A stretch of DNA of 64,000 nucleotides from Pirellulales bacterium. GTDB lineage: Bacteria > Planctomycetota > Planctomycetia > Pirellulales > JAEUIK01. Positions 18,501-26,894 of the stretch are shown in pieces. The notes under the pieces are model-generated. The model searched no databases and was not told the DNA's origin. It saw only the letters and a program-made list of their open reading frames with translations. The first letter of the stretch is position 1. Each line of letters starts with the position of its first letter. The DNA lies in the NCBI GenBank assembly GCA_019694455.1, contig JAIBBY010000025.1:1-64000 (forward strand), in the 5' to 3' direction. The translations under genes were made by a program, and so were the position numbers.

Positions 18501-18999
18501 GCAGCACCAGTGGCCGAATGATGTTCTGCGCGACGTCGGCCACCATGCCAATCGGCGTCGTCTTGCCTTCCAACACCAGGTAGCCGACCGGGACGCTCCC
18601 CACGTCCAGGCGCATCACCATCGGCGGCAAGGTGCCGGGCGGCATCCGCGAGACCGCGCGATTGGCCATGGCCACCACCTGGGCCATCGCCTGTCCCATG
18701 TCGATGCCAGGGTAAAACGACAGTTCGACCAGCGCAATCTGCTGAATGCTCCGCGATTTGATCTCTTTGATTCCATCCACGTATTGAAAGAGCAACTCGA
18801 ACTGGCAAACGACGAATCCCTCCATCTGCCGAGGACTCATCCCGCCATACTGCAAGAAAACGTAAATCCGTGGCGAATTCAGCGACGGAAAGATGTCGAC
18901 CTGCATCCGCTGCAGCGCCAAGGCGCCACTGGCAATCAACGCCACGACGACCATGAGCGTCGTGATCGGGCGGCGCATCGCGGAGACGGTCGGATTCAT
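15577..18999 (-). CDS. RND efflux permease (AcrB/HAE family)
   Basis: A 1140-residue inner membrane pump with the normal duplicated RND layout: TM1 at about 11-30, a large periplasmic loop, TM2-6, then the second half. In AcrB, proton transfer uses Asp407, Asp408 and Lys940. Here the corresponding positions are Asp399-Glu400 (GMLVDEATVSIEN) and Ser958 (LGVSVSNSVMLVTF). The acid pair is kept in modified form and the lysine is missing. After about residue 1053 there is a Pro/Glu/Thr-rich cytoplasmic tail of roughly 85 residues, which AcrB lacks. It is the first gene of the operon permease-adaptor-TolC-TolC. The substrate cannot be predicted. Confidence 0.95.
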   Translation of the reverse strand: MNPTVSAMRRPITTLMVVVALIASGALALQRMQVDIFPSLNSPRIYVFLQYGGMSPRQMEGFVVCQFELLFQYVDGIKEIKSRSIQQIALVELSFYPGIDMGQAMAQVVAMANRAVSRMPPGTLPPMVMRLDVGSVPVGYLVLEGKTTPIGMVADVAQNIIRPLVLQNVPGTVAVSPFGPNVRSILVKCDPEKLQTYNLAPHDVTNALMSGNVVVPAGNLYIKDSMPLVPNNATVHDAQDLGKIPLRLGENVYIRDVADIEDVTDLDYGYALVNGKNSVFLPIIKKSTASTLSVVADIRKSMELFRSVVPKDVTVTFEFDESPTVLATVESVATEGFIGAALTGLMILIFLRDLRSVVVVVLNIPLALMGSLFGLWVTGNTINIMSLGGMALAIGMLVDEATVSIENIHVQMDATPHLARAVERGSLQTAVPRLLAMLCILSVFIPAFIMQDPLRSLFMPLVLAVGFAMISSYFLSSTLVPVLCVYLLKHKGGSHGKRGLFERLRDVFQKVVEQSVRWRWFVVTGYLVVSALLLWQIGIRLGTELFPQVDSGQFVLRFRPPPGSSYKLTREMALQCLDEIKREAKAENVKITLGFTGQVAPNFGMDNMVLFMRGPDDGYLRVALAEDSGIRLEEFRERLRKELPKRVIPWMARRLETGGLPADEARRQAKMCIFGFQPGDIVTEVMSFGSMTPISVRVVGTNLDNVREHAQKIRAQMERIPYLRDIEFQQMLDYPTVRFDIDREKAGLSGVTVKDAAQPVIEATSSSRFIALNYWIDSTTGFDYQVEVLVPPKYMTSIREIAELPIAQVNPLVNLMIRDVATVTAGKDVGEIDRAASQRYLNINANVEGEDMGRAARQVSKAIAAAGKPPRGVRVMPMGQLPPMIEMFKALGIGLAVAAFVILVLLAAYFQSPRMALVSIGAIPGVLTGVVAALYFTGSTLNIESFMGAIMCLGVSVSNSVMLVTFTGEHWIAGVAAAEAAVIAASERLRPILMTACAMTVGMLPMALGLERGSQMEVPLGRAVIGGLVMSTGVTLLVLPAIFAILIGKSVARSPSLDPDDPSSKHYDPGGHAYVDDSIDPTPTDAKEATEATTSHEAQKTEARPAKEPPGMTSTDQPGPASPPKPETPPTSPQPPAESG

Positions 19000-19709
19000 T
19001 GCCCTGTGTGTCGACTATGCAAATGGTTCACAATGCCGCCGAGCATTTGCCGCAGATCAGTTGTCAATTTCAATCAGAGCGCGCCTTTGAAACAGAGATT
19101 GATCTAACGCACTTTCGGCGCCATCCCACCTATGGGCGAGGCAATCAGCCGTAGCGGCCATGAATTGCGCTCGCTTGCAAGGAGGTCATGTCGCCTGACT
19201 TTCCGTCCACCACCAAGGGAAACGACAGCGATGTGCGAAATCCAACTTACCGCATGTCCGGGCCTTGGTCGATCTTTGACCAGCCGGGCCGCTCGCCGCG
19301 CACTCGATTGGCCATCGGGGTATGCGTAGGACAACCTGCACGGCAGCGACGCTTCACGCGATGCGTCATTACACCGACCATTGCCAACCTGAAGCGCGCG
19401 ACAGTCGCCGCCGCCCCGGCCCTACTCGTATCGTGGCGAGTATTCCAGGAGTGTCCCACTCGCGTGCCGCGCGAACCCCAAAAATGCGGAACCCATCTCT
19501 CCGAAAAGTGGACACAATCTTTCACAAATAGCAGGATTTTTCCGCACAAAATCGCTTCCGGAACACCTTGGTGAGCTGATCGTGCGTCGAGTCTGTTTTT
19601 CTTTGGCTCAAGTCGCTCCAGATAATTGACAAGCGGCGACAAGCAGCTAGCTTCTAGGCGACTGGCCTTTCAACTATTGGATTTCCATTTTTGGAAAGGG
19701 AGCATTGCT
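19000..19709. other. Divergent intergenic region between the RND operon and a secreted-protein gene
   Basis: About 700 nt with no supportable gene. It should contain the promoter of the RND operon (leftward) and of the His-rich protein gene (rightward). A possible rightward promoter is TTGACA at 19626-19631 with TAGCTT 16 nt later (19648-19653). This is a weak match and unproven. Several overlapping short reading frames on both strands show no family resemblance, signal peptide or ribosome site. Confidence 0.5.
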
Positions 19710-20414
19710 ATGAGCTCGCGACTTGCGATCACATTCGTGACATTGGCATTGGCCATGCCAAGCGGCGCCGCATCGGCCCAGTGGCCCGGTTGGTTTGGGG
19801 GTGGGAGCGACGTTCATCATCACCACGACGCTGCGGGGCACATGATCGACGACCGTGGCCACCACATTGACAACCACGGCAATCACACTGGTTGGCAGGG
19901 CGTCTATGAGGGCGACCATTCCAATGAGCCGCATTATTCTGGCGGTTGGTCCAATAATTATTTGCCCAACTACTCTGGTTCAAGGACCACGTACTACGCT
20001 CCCAACTCCACCAATTACGTCGCGCCCAATGCGCTTCCGCAGGCCCACTTCACCGGCGAGCCAATCGAAATCAAGCTGTCGTCCGGCGCTCAAGGCAGCG
20101 TCAATTACATGCTCAATCAATACCGGTACGCCATCGGCGCTGGCCAATTGCAGTCAATCCGGTCCGATCGAAGTTGGACGATCGCCTTCGACCGAGGCGC
20201 CAACTTCGGGCTTGCCAAGTACTCCCTCTCGCCCGGTCAATACGAATTCAACTTGACCGACCGAGGCTGGGAGCTAAACCGGCAACAACTCCCTCAACCG
20301 GCACTGGCGCCGACCCTGTCCCCTCCGCCGCCAGTTGCGCCGGCCAATGTGGCCCCTGCGCCAGTGGCTGCGCCTGCCACAGCTAGCACGCCGGCTCCCA
20401 ACAGCGTCAATTAG
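19710..20414 (+). CDS. Secreted His-rich protein of unknown function
   Basis: A 234-residue exported protein. The ATG follows a GGAAAGGGAG ribosome site and opens a clear signal peptide (MSSRLAITFVTLALAMPSGA, then ASAQ). The mature N-terminus is very rich in His (VHHHHDAAGHMIDDRGHHID, then NHGNHTG), suggesting metal binding. A central part has many Tyr, Asn and Ser. A more ordered stretch (about 110-195: PIEIKLSSGAQGSVNYMLNQ and FGLAKYSLSPGQYEFNLTDR) could be a beta-sandwich. The C-terminus is a long Pro/Ala tail. Similar small proteins occur widely in planctomycetes, but I know no function. A strong terminator follows. Confidence 0.8.
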   Translation: MSSRLAITFVTLALAMPSGAASAQWPGWFGGGSDVHHHHDAAGHMIDDRGHHIDNHGNHTGWQGVYEGDHSNEPHYSGGWSNNYLPNYSGSRTTYYAPNSTNYVAPNALPQAHFTGEPIEIKLSSGAQGSVNYMLNQYRYAIGAGQLQSIRSDRSWTIAFDRGANFGLAKYSLSPGQYEFNLTDRGWELNRQQLPQPALAPTLSPPPPVAPANVAPAPVAAPATASTPAPNSVN

Positions 20415-20507
20415 CGAACGCGCCGCTGCGAACCGCGAGTGTCGGCGCATTTTCGGCGCCCAGCGCTCGCGGACTTGATGTTCCGATAATCGCGTGACTA
20501 CCAATCG

Positions 20508-20542
20508 AGGCGGACGAGAAAATTCTCGTCCGCCTTGTTTTG
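20508..20542 (+). terminator. Rho-independent terminator
   Basis: A perfect 13-bp stem, AGGCGGACGAGAA at 20508-20520 and TTCTCGTCCGCCT at 20523-20535, with a 2-nt spacer at 20521-20522, is followed by TGTTTTG. It lies about 95 nt after the stop of the His-rich protein gene and should end its transcript before the protease gene. Confidence 0.85.
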
Positions 20543-20682
20543 TCAGGCAGCCATCGAAACGCCGTACCAGAACGCGCCACTGTTGCGTGGCCACTCCCCG
20601 CAAATCGCCCGCCGGCATGGCATCGATTTGCCGCCGTGATTATCCTCTCCGGTATCCACCAGACTCCGAAAGTAATAATCCG

Positions 20683-21726
20683 ATGGGTTCACAACGCAAG
20701 ACGCCTTCGTTCAGTGCTATCACCGGCTTCTTACTGCTGGTCCTCGCGCCGCAGGCGGCCTCCGCCGGCTATGTCACTTTTGGCAATGGCTGGGGGTCGA
20801 AGTGGGATAATCCCGTGCATGGCTACCCGGCCACCATCACATGGGGTTTCATGCCCGATGGAACCACCATCGACCCTGCGCGCGACATTGCCGCCGAGGT
20901 GATTGGTGGCAGCGACATCACGCAGATGAAAACGACTTACGAAGTCGCCTATGGCGCTGGTTCTTATCTCACGGCCATACAAAATGCGCTCTCCACGTGG
21001 GAAGCTGCCTGCAACGTCAAGTTTGTCGGGCCGATCGACGATCCCAACCCCGGCAGTCCCTTGCCCAGCGGCGGCGCCGGCGCCATCACCCCCGACATTC
21101 GCATCGGCGCTTTCAACCCCGTGCCGGGCTCGGGCTTCAACTTTGTTGGTGGCGTGGGCTTTGGGCCGCCAGGCGACGACATCAACTTTCCCGATCCCTT
21201 TGCGGGCGACATCATGTTCAACCTGTCGGCGCTCTTCATCCGGCCAGCGGGCAACGAGGACGATCCGGTCGCTGAGTTCGGCAACGATCTCGAAGGCCTC
21301 ATGCTTCACGAACTAGGGCACGCCGCCATCGGGTTGGGACATCCGGCCGATGGACCGGGCGAAGTGATGTACGTTGGCCCCGGCGCCTTCGGATTCATCA
21401 ACCGGCAGCTATCGCCAGACGACATCGCCGGCGCGCAAAGTGTTTACGGCGTTCCAAACCCCACGCCGGGCGACGCAAATTTCGACGGCGCCGTCGATGG
21501 CGCCGACTACACTATTTGGGCCGATCACTTTCAGCAATCGGGGCAGAAATTGGAGACTGGCGACTTCAACGACGATGGCATTGTCGATGGCGCCGACTAC
21601 ACCATTTGGGCTGATCACTTCGCGCCGGGCGCCGCGGCGTTGCCGGCCCCAGAGCCAGCGTCCTTCTCAATGGCTCTGCTCTGCGCATTGGCTACCTTGG
21701 CGACTCACTCGCGGCGCCGCCGATAG
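20683..21726 (+). CDS. Matrixin-like zinc protease with dockerin-like repeats and PEP-CTERM tail
   Basis: A 347-residue exported protein. After a signal peptide (ITGFLLLVLAPQAASA) comes a metzincin-type catalytic domain. It has the full zinc-binding motif HELGHAAIGLGH (His209, Glu210, His213, His220) and a Met-turn candidate at VMYVG (Met229). Two calcium-loop repeats resembling type I dockerin follow: DANFDGAVDGADYTIWADHF, then DFNDDGIVDGADYTIWADHF. The C-terminus is a PEP-CTERM sorting signal: PEPAS, a hydrophobic helix, then RRRR. The likely role is a secreted or surface protease anchored after sorting. I chose the ATG that directly precedes the signal peptide; the frame extends further upstream without support. 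Confidence 0.88.
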   Translation: MGSQRKTPSFSAITGFLLLVLAPQAASAGYVTFGNGWGSKWDNPVHGYPATITWGFMPDGTTIDPARDIAAEVIGGSDITQMKTTYEVAYGAGSYLTAIQNALSTWEAACNVKFVGPIDDPNPGSPLPSGGAGAITPDIRIGAFNPVPGSGFNFVGGVGFGPPGDDINFPDPFAGDIMFNLSALFIRPAGNEDDPVAEFGNDLEGLMLHELGHAAIGLGHPADGPGEVMYVGPGAFGFINRQLSPDDIAGAQSVYGVPNPTPGDANFDGAVDGADYTIWADHFQQSGQKLETGDFNDDGIVDGADYTIWADHFAPGAAALPAPEPASFSMALLCALATLATHSRRRR

Positions 21727-21767
21727 TCGAATCTTCACGACGAACAGCATGGCGCTCGTCCGCCGCG

Positions 21768-23894
21768 TCAGTCAAAGCCCGCAGGCACAACCGGCAGGAT
21801 CGCTTTGTATCGGACGGGCGTCTCGCGCCCCGCGCGCTGAAAATCGAACGGCACGAAGCCGATCCGCGCCGCCGGCGAGTCGGGCTGCAATCGAAAATCG
21901 TCGCTATCAGGATCGACAAACTTGGGGTCTGCGACAATGGAATGCTGGTCGTGCCCCGACTTCTGCTGCCAGGCGTCGAACGGTTGATTTGCCATCGTGT
22001 GGAGCGTGCCCGGCGGCTTGCGCCAATATAGGTTGTAGTCGAGATCGACTCCTTTCCCTTGCCAGCGACCGTCGAACAGCGGCGAGTCGTTTTCCCAATA
22101 CACAATGTTTCGCTCGAACGTGAACGACCTGTGTTCCTCTGCCCGGGTCCACTGCAATTGCTGCTTCTCTCCCAGCGCGAAGATGTTGTTCGTGATTCGG
22201 TTGTCTTTGCCGTAATGCTGATGAAAACCTCCGGTGCGCGTGCGATACACCAGGTTGTTTTCCATCACGATGCTGGTCGATCCCTCGTCGGTGTACAACC
22301 CCCACCCGCCGTAGTCGAACGAACGCACGTCATGAGCCCAATTGTTCGATACGATGGTGCCAGGACTGATTCCCAGTGTATACACGGCCGCCATGTCAGA
22401 GAGCACCCCTTGGCCAATCGTGTGCAGGTGGTTGAACGTGATCTGATTGTGGTGGCTTTGGCTCTCCGCGTATCCCCACTGCCAGCCGACCGACACAGCC
22501 GTATAGTACAGGTCGTGGATGTCGTTGTGCGTGACCACGTTATAAGAGGTGTGCCCCAGCCAAACTCCGACGGCCGCCGGGTGCATGCGACCGGCGTGCG
22601 CAATAGTACAGTCACGCACCGTGTTGCGCAGCGACTCCTGCGCGTCGGCCGACAAGTGGACTCCGACGTTTCCCCACGACTTCGCGCCTCCCACCGTCCC
22701 GATCTTGATCCCCCCCGCGCCCAGGTCGACCAATTCGCAGGCTGTGACCTCGTTGTCTTGGCAGCCGCCACCTAGCGCGATGCCATAGCCCCCCAGGTGT
22801 CGCAGAGTGCAGCCGTTCCATCGCACATGTCTCGCGCCCGTGGCTTCCACGGCCGCCGACAATCGATACTCGGCCTGAGGGATCGATTGTCCCTCGGCCG
22901 GCAACTTCCAGTTGGAGTGGGCAAAGGTCAGCCCGCTGAATTCAAGATGCTCGACCCACGGCCTCGCGGCGTCGTCGGATGCAACCCGCAGCAGCACATC
23001 GATCCATGGCGCAACGACCATCGTGTTCTCGAGTGTCTCGCCTGGCATCGGAATATAAGTCAACTCGCCGGTCGGTCGATCCAAATACCACTGCCCTGGC
23101 GCGGTCAGCGCTTCTTTGACATTCTCAATGCGATAGCGGTGTCCCTTGCCGAACCGAATCCAGGGCGCGACTCCAACTGTCGTCCCGGTGAATCGCACGA
23201 TATGTTCCGCAGGATCAACGGCCTCGATCCGCATTCGCGACGCGCACCATTGATGAAACCCAAGCACCTCCACGTCGTGCAGGTTTGACCAATCGGCGCG
23301 CACATCGTCATCGGCGAACTGGAAGCGGTCAAAGCCCTTCTCGGCCGACGCGGGCGTCGGGTCCAATGACTCCGCCACGTGGTAATAGCCCTCGCGTGGC
23401 AACATCGGCCGAAATCTGCGCTGATCGTTGACGAACAGTTGCGAAAACTCCCATTCGCCGCTCGCGACCTTTTCGAGCGTCACGCGCCAGCGACCATCGG
23501 CGCCCACCTGCCAACCATCAATTTGTTTCCCGCCGCTCAAGATCGGCGTTTCCGCCTCATAGGCCGCGTAGCGCGTCGGCGATTCCGCGCTACCGCTATC
23601 GGCCGCCGAAAACCGTAGTGTGTCGGCCAGTTCATATAAACCTCCGCGCAGCGACACCACCAGCGGACGCTTCCAGTCCGACCTCGCCGCGCGTAGTTCT
23701 CTCACCAGTGCCTGGGCGCGCCCAACAGTCGCCACGGGGCCATCGTTGCCATCCGGCGTTGGCGCGGCGACCTTACCGCTCCACCGGTCATTGCCTTGCG
23801 GAGAAACATAGACGTCCGCTGCCGCTGCGGCCGCTAATTGAGTCGCCAAACTAGCGACGAAAAGCACTGCGATGAAGTGAGTCCGCATGAGCAT
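21768..23894 (-). CDS. Secreted right-handed parallel beta-helix protein (pectate-lyase-like)
   Basis: A 708-residue exported protein. The signal peptide (THFIAVLFVASLATQLAAAA) is followed by DVYVSPQGNDRWSG and PVATVGRAQALVRELR, the typical start of planctomycete right-handed beta-helix proteins that bind or cleave polysaccharides. The middle (about 340-600) is rich in Asn- and His-containing coils such as NVVTHNDIHDLYYTAVSVG, TFNHLHTIGQG and NNIFALGEKQ. Such coils occur in glycan lyase-like and sulfated-polysaccharide-degrading families. The ATG at 23894 is preferred over a TTG two codons earlier; a third candidate lies two codons later. No catalytic residues can be named with confidence. 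Confidence 0.85.
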   Translation of the reverse strand: MLMRTHFIAVLFVASLATQLAAAAAADVYVSPQGNDRWSGKVAAPTPDGNDGPVATVGRAQALVRELRAARSDWKRPLVVSLRGGLYELADTLRFSAADSGSAESPTRYAAYEAETPILSGGKQIDGWQVGADGRWRVTLEKVASGEWEFSQLFVNDQRRFRPMLPREGYYHVAESLDPTPASAEKGFDRFQFADDDVRADWSNLHDVEVLGFHQWCASRMRIEAVDPAEHIVRFTGTTVGVAPWIRFGKGHRYRIENVKEALTAPGQWYLDRPTGELTYIPMPGETLENTMVVAPWIDVLLRVASDDAARPWVEHLEFSGLTFAHSNWKLPAEGQSIPQAEYRLSAAVEATGARHVRWNGCTLRHLGGYGIALGGGCQDNEVTACELVDLGAGGIKIGTVGGAKSWGNVGVHLSADAQESLRNTVRDCTIAHAGRMHPAAVGVWLGHTSYNVVTHNDIHDLYYTAVSVGWQWGYAESQSHHNQITFNHLHTIGQGVLSDMAAVYTLGISPGTIVSNNWAHDVRSFDYGGWGLYTDEGSTSIVMENNLVYRTRTGGFHQHYGKDNRITNNIFALGEKQQLQWTRAEEHRSFTFERNIVYWENDSPLFDGRWQGKGVDLDYNLYWRKPPGTLHTMANQPFDAWQQKSGHDQHSIVADPKFVDPDSDDFRLQPDSPAARIGFVPFDFQRAGRETPVRYKAILPVVPAGFD

Positions 23895-24082
23895 GCCCAA
23901 AAAGGATATTTAAGTCCGATTATATGTCTCTGAATCTAGCCGCGACAGCATCTCGAGTACAGTAGGCCGAGCAGGGTACTCTCCCTCGCTCCCTGCGCAG
24001 CCATGATCTAGCGGCAACCCGTCGCTCCGCCGAAAATACGAAACAACGAAACTGCGCCTCAGCGCTTTCGGAGGAGCGCACA

Positions 24083-24982
24083 ATGAATCCCGGTGGCGAG
24101 GGCAGGCTCATGGTCATAGCCGGCGCCACCGGCTATCTGGGGCGGTATCTCGTCAAGAGCGCGCACGCGCATGGCTTTCGAGTAAGAGCGCTGGTCCGAT
24201 CCGAGACGAGCCTCGGCGACGCGCGGCCCATGTGCGACCAGGTGTTCGTCGGCCAGGCGACGCAACCAGAAACATTGGCCCGCTTGTGCGACGGCGCAGA
24301 GTTGGTAGTCAGCTCGCTCGGTAATCGTACGCTCGCCCGCCACCCCGACTGCTTTGATGTCGATTTTCGCGGCAACATGAATATCGTTGCCCGCGCGCGT
24401 GATGCTCATGTGGCGCACTTCATCTTTGTGTCGGTGCTGGGCGGCGACAAATCGCGCGGCCGCGTGCCACAGTTCGAAGCGCGCGAGCGCGTGGTCGATG
24501 CGCTACGGGCAGGCGCCATGCGATGGACCATCATCCGCCCTTCCGGCTTCTTCAACGACATGGTCGAACTTCTCGAAATGGCGAAGCGCGGACGCGTTTG
24601 GATCCCGGGCGGCAACGCTCGTTTCAATCCGATCCACGGCGCGGATCTCGCGGAGGTTTGCATCGACGCGGCAATCAAAGCGAAGTATGGTCAAGAAATC
24701 CCCGCGGGCGGACCAGACTGCCTGACCCTGCGCGAGATCGGGGAACTTGCCTTCAAGGCAATTGGCCGGCCGCCGCGGATCAGCACGTTTCCGGCTTGGC
24801 TCCTCCGCGCCGCGGGCACGGCGATTCGGCCATTCAACGTGAATCTGGCGAGCCTGGTTCTGATGATGTCCGCGCTCACTTCAGGCGACCTTTGCTGCGA
24901 TGCTTACGGAACGCATCGCCTGGGACAATTCCTTCAAGATGTGTCGAAGGGGCACAGCGGCGAGTTCGTCATCCATCGCTGA
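24083..24982 (+). CDS. NAD(P)-binding oxidoreductase (atypical SDR / NmrA-like)
   Basis: A 299-residue Rossmann-fold protein. The dinucleotide-binding motif GATGYLG is at 14-20. It is followed by RALVRSE, as in atypical short-chain dehydrogenases that prefer NADPH. Further family blocks are ELVVSSLGN, FIFVSVLGG and the TIIRPSGFFND segment (about 152-162). The usual YxxxK pair is not obvious, which is common in NmrA-like and complex-I-assembly-type members. The start follows a strong GGAGGAG ribosome site. Gene neighbours do not reveal the substrate. A VOC protein gene follows 80 nt downstream on the same strand and may be co-transcribed. Confidence 0.85.
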   Translation: MNPGGEGRLMVIAGATGYLGRYLVKSAHAHGFRVRALVRSETSLGDARPMCDQVFVGQATQPETLARLCDGAELVVSSLGNRTLARHPDCFDVDFRGNMNIVARARDAHVAHFIFVSVLGGDKSRGRVPQFEARERVVDALRAGAMRWTIIRPSGFFNDMVELLEMAKRGRVWIPGGNARFNPIHGADLAEVCIDAAIKAKYGQEIPAGGPDCLTLREIGELAFKAIGRPPRISTFPAWLLRAAGTAIRPFNVNLASLVLMMSALTSGDLCCDAYGTHRLGQFLQDVSKGHSGEFVIHR

Positions 24983-25062
24983 TCGTGTTGGGAACCGAAC
25001 TACGGCGCGGCGTATTCAGCAACGCTCGTTTGCCGCAGCGCAGCACCGATTTGGGAGCAACC

Positions 25063-25416
25063 ATGAAGGTTCGTCGCATCGTCGCCAACTTGGAATGTCA
25101 GAACCTGGAAGCGGCTTCGGCCTTTTACCAAACCCTGCTTGGTCTCGACGTCCTAATGGATCACGGCTGGATCAAGACCATCGGCTCCGATGAAAGGATG
25201 ACCGTGCAATTCAGCTTGGTCAGAGAGGGGGGATCGGGAGCTTCGGTTCCCGACCTTTCCATCGAAGTCGACGACCTATCTACAGCGTTGGAACGAGCCA
25301 GACAGCTTGGTATTCCCATCGTGTACGGACCCGCCGTCGAACGATGGGGTGTCCGCCGTTTCTATGTTCGCGACCCGCTCGGCAAGCTCATCAATATCCT
25401 GGAACACCAACGCTGA
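25063..25416 (+). CDS. VOC superfamily (glyoxalase/bleomycin resistance-like) protein
   Basis: A 117-residue single-module vicinal oxygen chelate protein. It shows the beta-alpha-beta-beta-beta pattern: MKVRRIVANLECQNLEAASA, then FYQTLLGLDVLMDHGWI, a middle strand (VPDLSIEVDD) and the closing FYVRDPLGKLINILEHQR. Such proteins are metal-dependent lyases, dioxygenases or drug-binding proteins; the substrate is unknown. The ATG follows GGGAGCAACC. The same frame stays open far upstream inside the previous gene, but that extension is antisense-like filler and is rejected. Confidence 0.9.
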   Translation: MKVRRIVANLECQNLEAASAFYQTLLGLDVLMDHGWIKTIGSDERMTVQFSLVREGGSGASVPDLSIEVDDLSTALERARQLGIPIVYGPAVERWGVRRFYVRDPLGKLINILEHQR

Positions 25417-25558
25417 CCGGCCTGCAAGCGCTTTGACGCAAGGAAAACCAATTCGTCGCGGCCCGATTTGACGCGCCCGCGCCGCCAGCGTTCAATAGCG
25501 GCGCGATCTAAGCACGGGCGATCCAGGGCGCCGGTGTGTCAAGCTGTGGAAAGCGATC

Positions 25559-26818
25559 ATGCTCAGCCAGAATCACTCGCTACGCCTCTGCGCTCTAGTG
25601 TCGCTCTTGGCCTGCGCCGCGCACTCGCGCGCCGCGCTCCCCGAGTTGGGAATCCTCGGCGATAGCCTCAGCGACGAATACACCGAGGCTTCCTATGGCG
25701 CCTATGCTCAGAACTGGCCCATCCAACTCGTCGATTATCGTGGCATCGATCTTGGCCCCACGGCAGCCGAAGCCGGTCAGCCGGGCAACACATGGGGCGA
25801 GCCACGACGCCGCGGCTACCAGCAAAACTGGGCCCGCGCCGGCGCCACAACTTCCAGCGTCCTCTCCAGTGGCCAGCACACCGGATTGACCGCGATGATA
25901 CCAACCCATGGCATCGCCCATGCGCTTTTGGTAATCGGCGCCAACGACTTCGCCCCCGGCAGTTCGGCATATAACAGCATCTACAGCGGTTCGTGGTCCG
26001 CCGCGCAGATTCAGAATTATGTCGACGGCCGCCTCGCCAACGTCAACACTGCGCTCGACACCGTGCTTCCCACCGGAGTGAACTTTATTCTCGCCAGCTT
26101 CCCAGACTATTCTGTCGCCCCCAGCGTCGAGGCCTCGTACCCCAACGCCGCCCAACGCGAACTGGTCACCACCGTGATCGCCGGCATCAACTCTCAACTC
26201 GAACAGATCGCCGCCGACCGCCATATTGTCTTCGCCGACCTGTTCGCGTTCTCAAAAACCGCCTTCGGCACGAACGCTGCTCCAATCAACTCTGTCACGG
26301 TGGGGGGCAACGTTATCAACTTGAACGGCGCCGGTGTGGCGGGCGCCAACGGCTTTGTCGGCGATGGCATTCACCCTCACACTGTCTTGCAGGGGATGCT
26401 CGCCAATCTGTTTCTCGAGGGCTTCAACACCGGCTACAAGGCCAATGTGCCGCTCTTCTCCGAGGCCGAACTAGTCGCGCATGCCGGCCTGCCTTATTCG
26501 GCGGACACTCTGCCCGCGGCGCTCGCCGACATGGCGCCGTTCATTCACAGTTACGTGCCCCAAGATGGCGATGCCAATGGCGACGGCGCAATCGACGGCG
26601 CCGACTACACGATTTGGGCCGACCATTTCCAAGACACGGGCAAGGGCTTTGCCCGCGGCGACTTCACCGGCGACACCATCGTCGATGGCGCTGACTACAC
26701 GATTTGGGCCGACAATTTTTCTTCCGGCGAGGCGCTCGCCATCCCCGAGCCCGCGTCCATTTTATTGGCGGCTTTGGGCGCATTGGCGCTCGTGGCGCTC
26801 GCTCGCCAGCGCGGCTGA
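25559..26818 (+). CDS. Secreted SGNH/GDSL hydrolase with dockerin-like repeats and PEP-CTERM tail
   Basis: A 419-residue exported esterase-like protein. The signal peptide (ALVSLLACAAHSRAA) is followed at once by block I, LGILGDSLSDE, with nucleophile Ser36. Other SGNH blocks are visible: ANDF (block III Asn) and the DGIHPH motif (Asp and His of the catalytic set). After the catalytic domain come two dockerin-like calcium repeats, DANGDGAIDGADYTIWADHF and DFTGDTIVDGADYTIWADNF, then IPEPAS, a hydrophobic helix and RQRG. This tail matches the matrixin-like protein about 5 kb to the left, so both may use the same sorting or anchoring route. The substrate is unknown. Confidence 0.9.
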   Translation: MLSQNHSLRLCALVSLLACAAHSRAALPELGILGDSLSDEYTEASYGAYAQNWPIQLVDYRGIDLGPTAAEAGQPGNTWGEPRRRGYQQNWARAGATTSSVLSSGQHTGLTAMIPTHGIAHALLVIGANDFAPGSSAYNSIYSGSWSAAQIQNYVDGRLANVNTALDTVLPTGVNFILASFPDYSVAPSVEASYPNAAQRELVTTVIAGINSQLEQIAADRHIVFADLFAFSKTAFGTNAAPINSVTVGGNVINLNGAGVAGANGFVGDGIHPHTVLQGMLANLFLEGFNTGYKANVPLFSEAELVAHAGLPYSADTLPAALADMAPFIHSYVPQDGDANGDGAIDGADYTIWADHFQDTGKGFARGDFTGDTIVDGADYTIWADNFSSGEALAIPEPASILLAALGALALVALARQRG

Positions 26819-26894
26819 TTGCGTCCACGCTCGCGCATCGGCATAATCCGACCACTGCAAGTGATGGCCGAAACGCGCTACTCGCGAGGACTGC

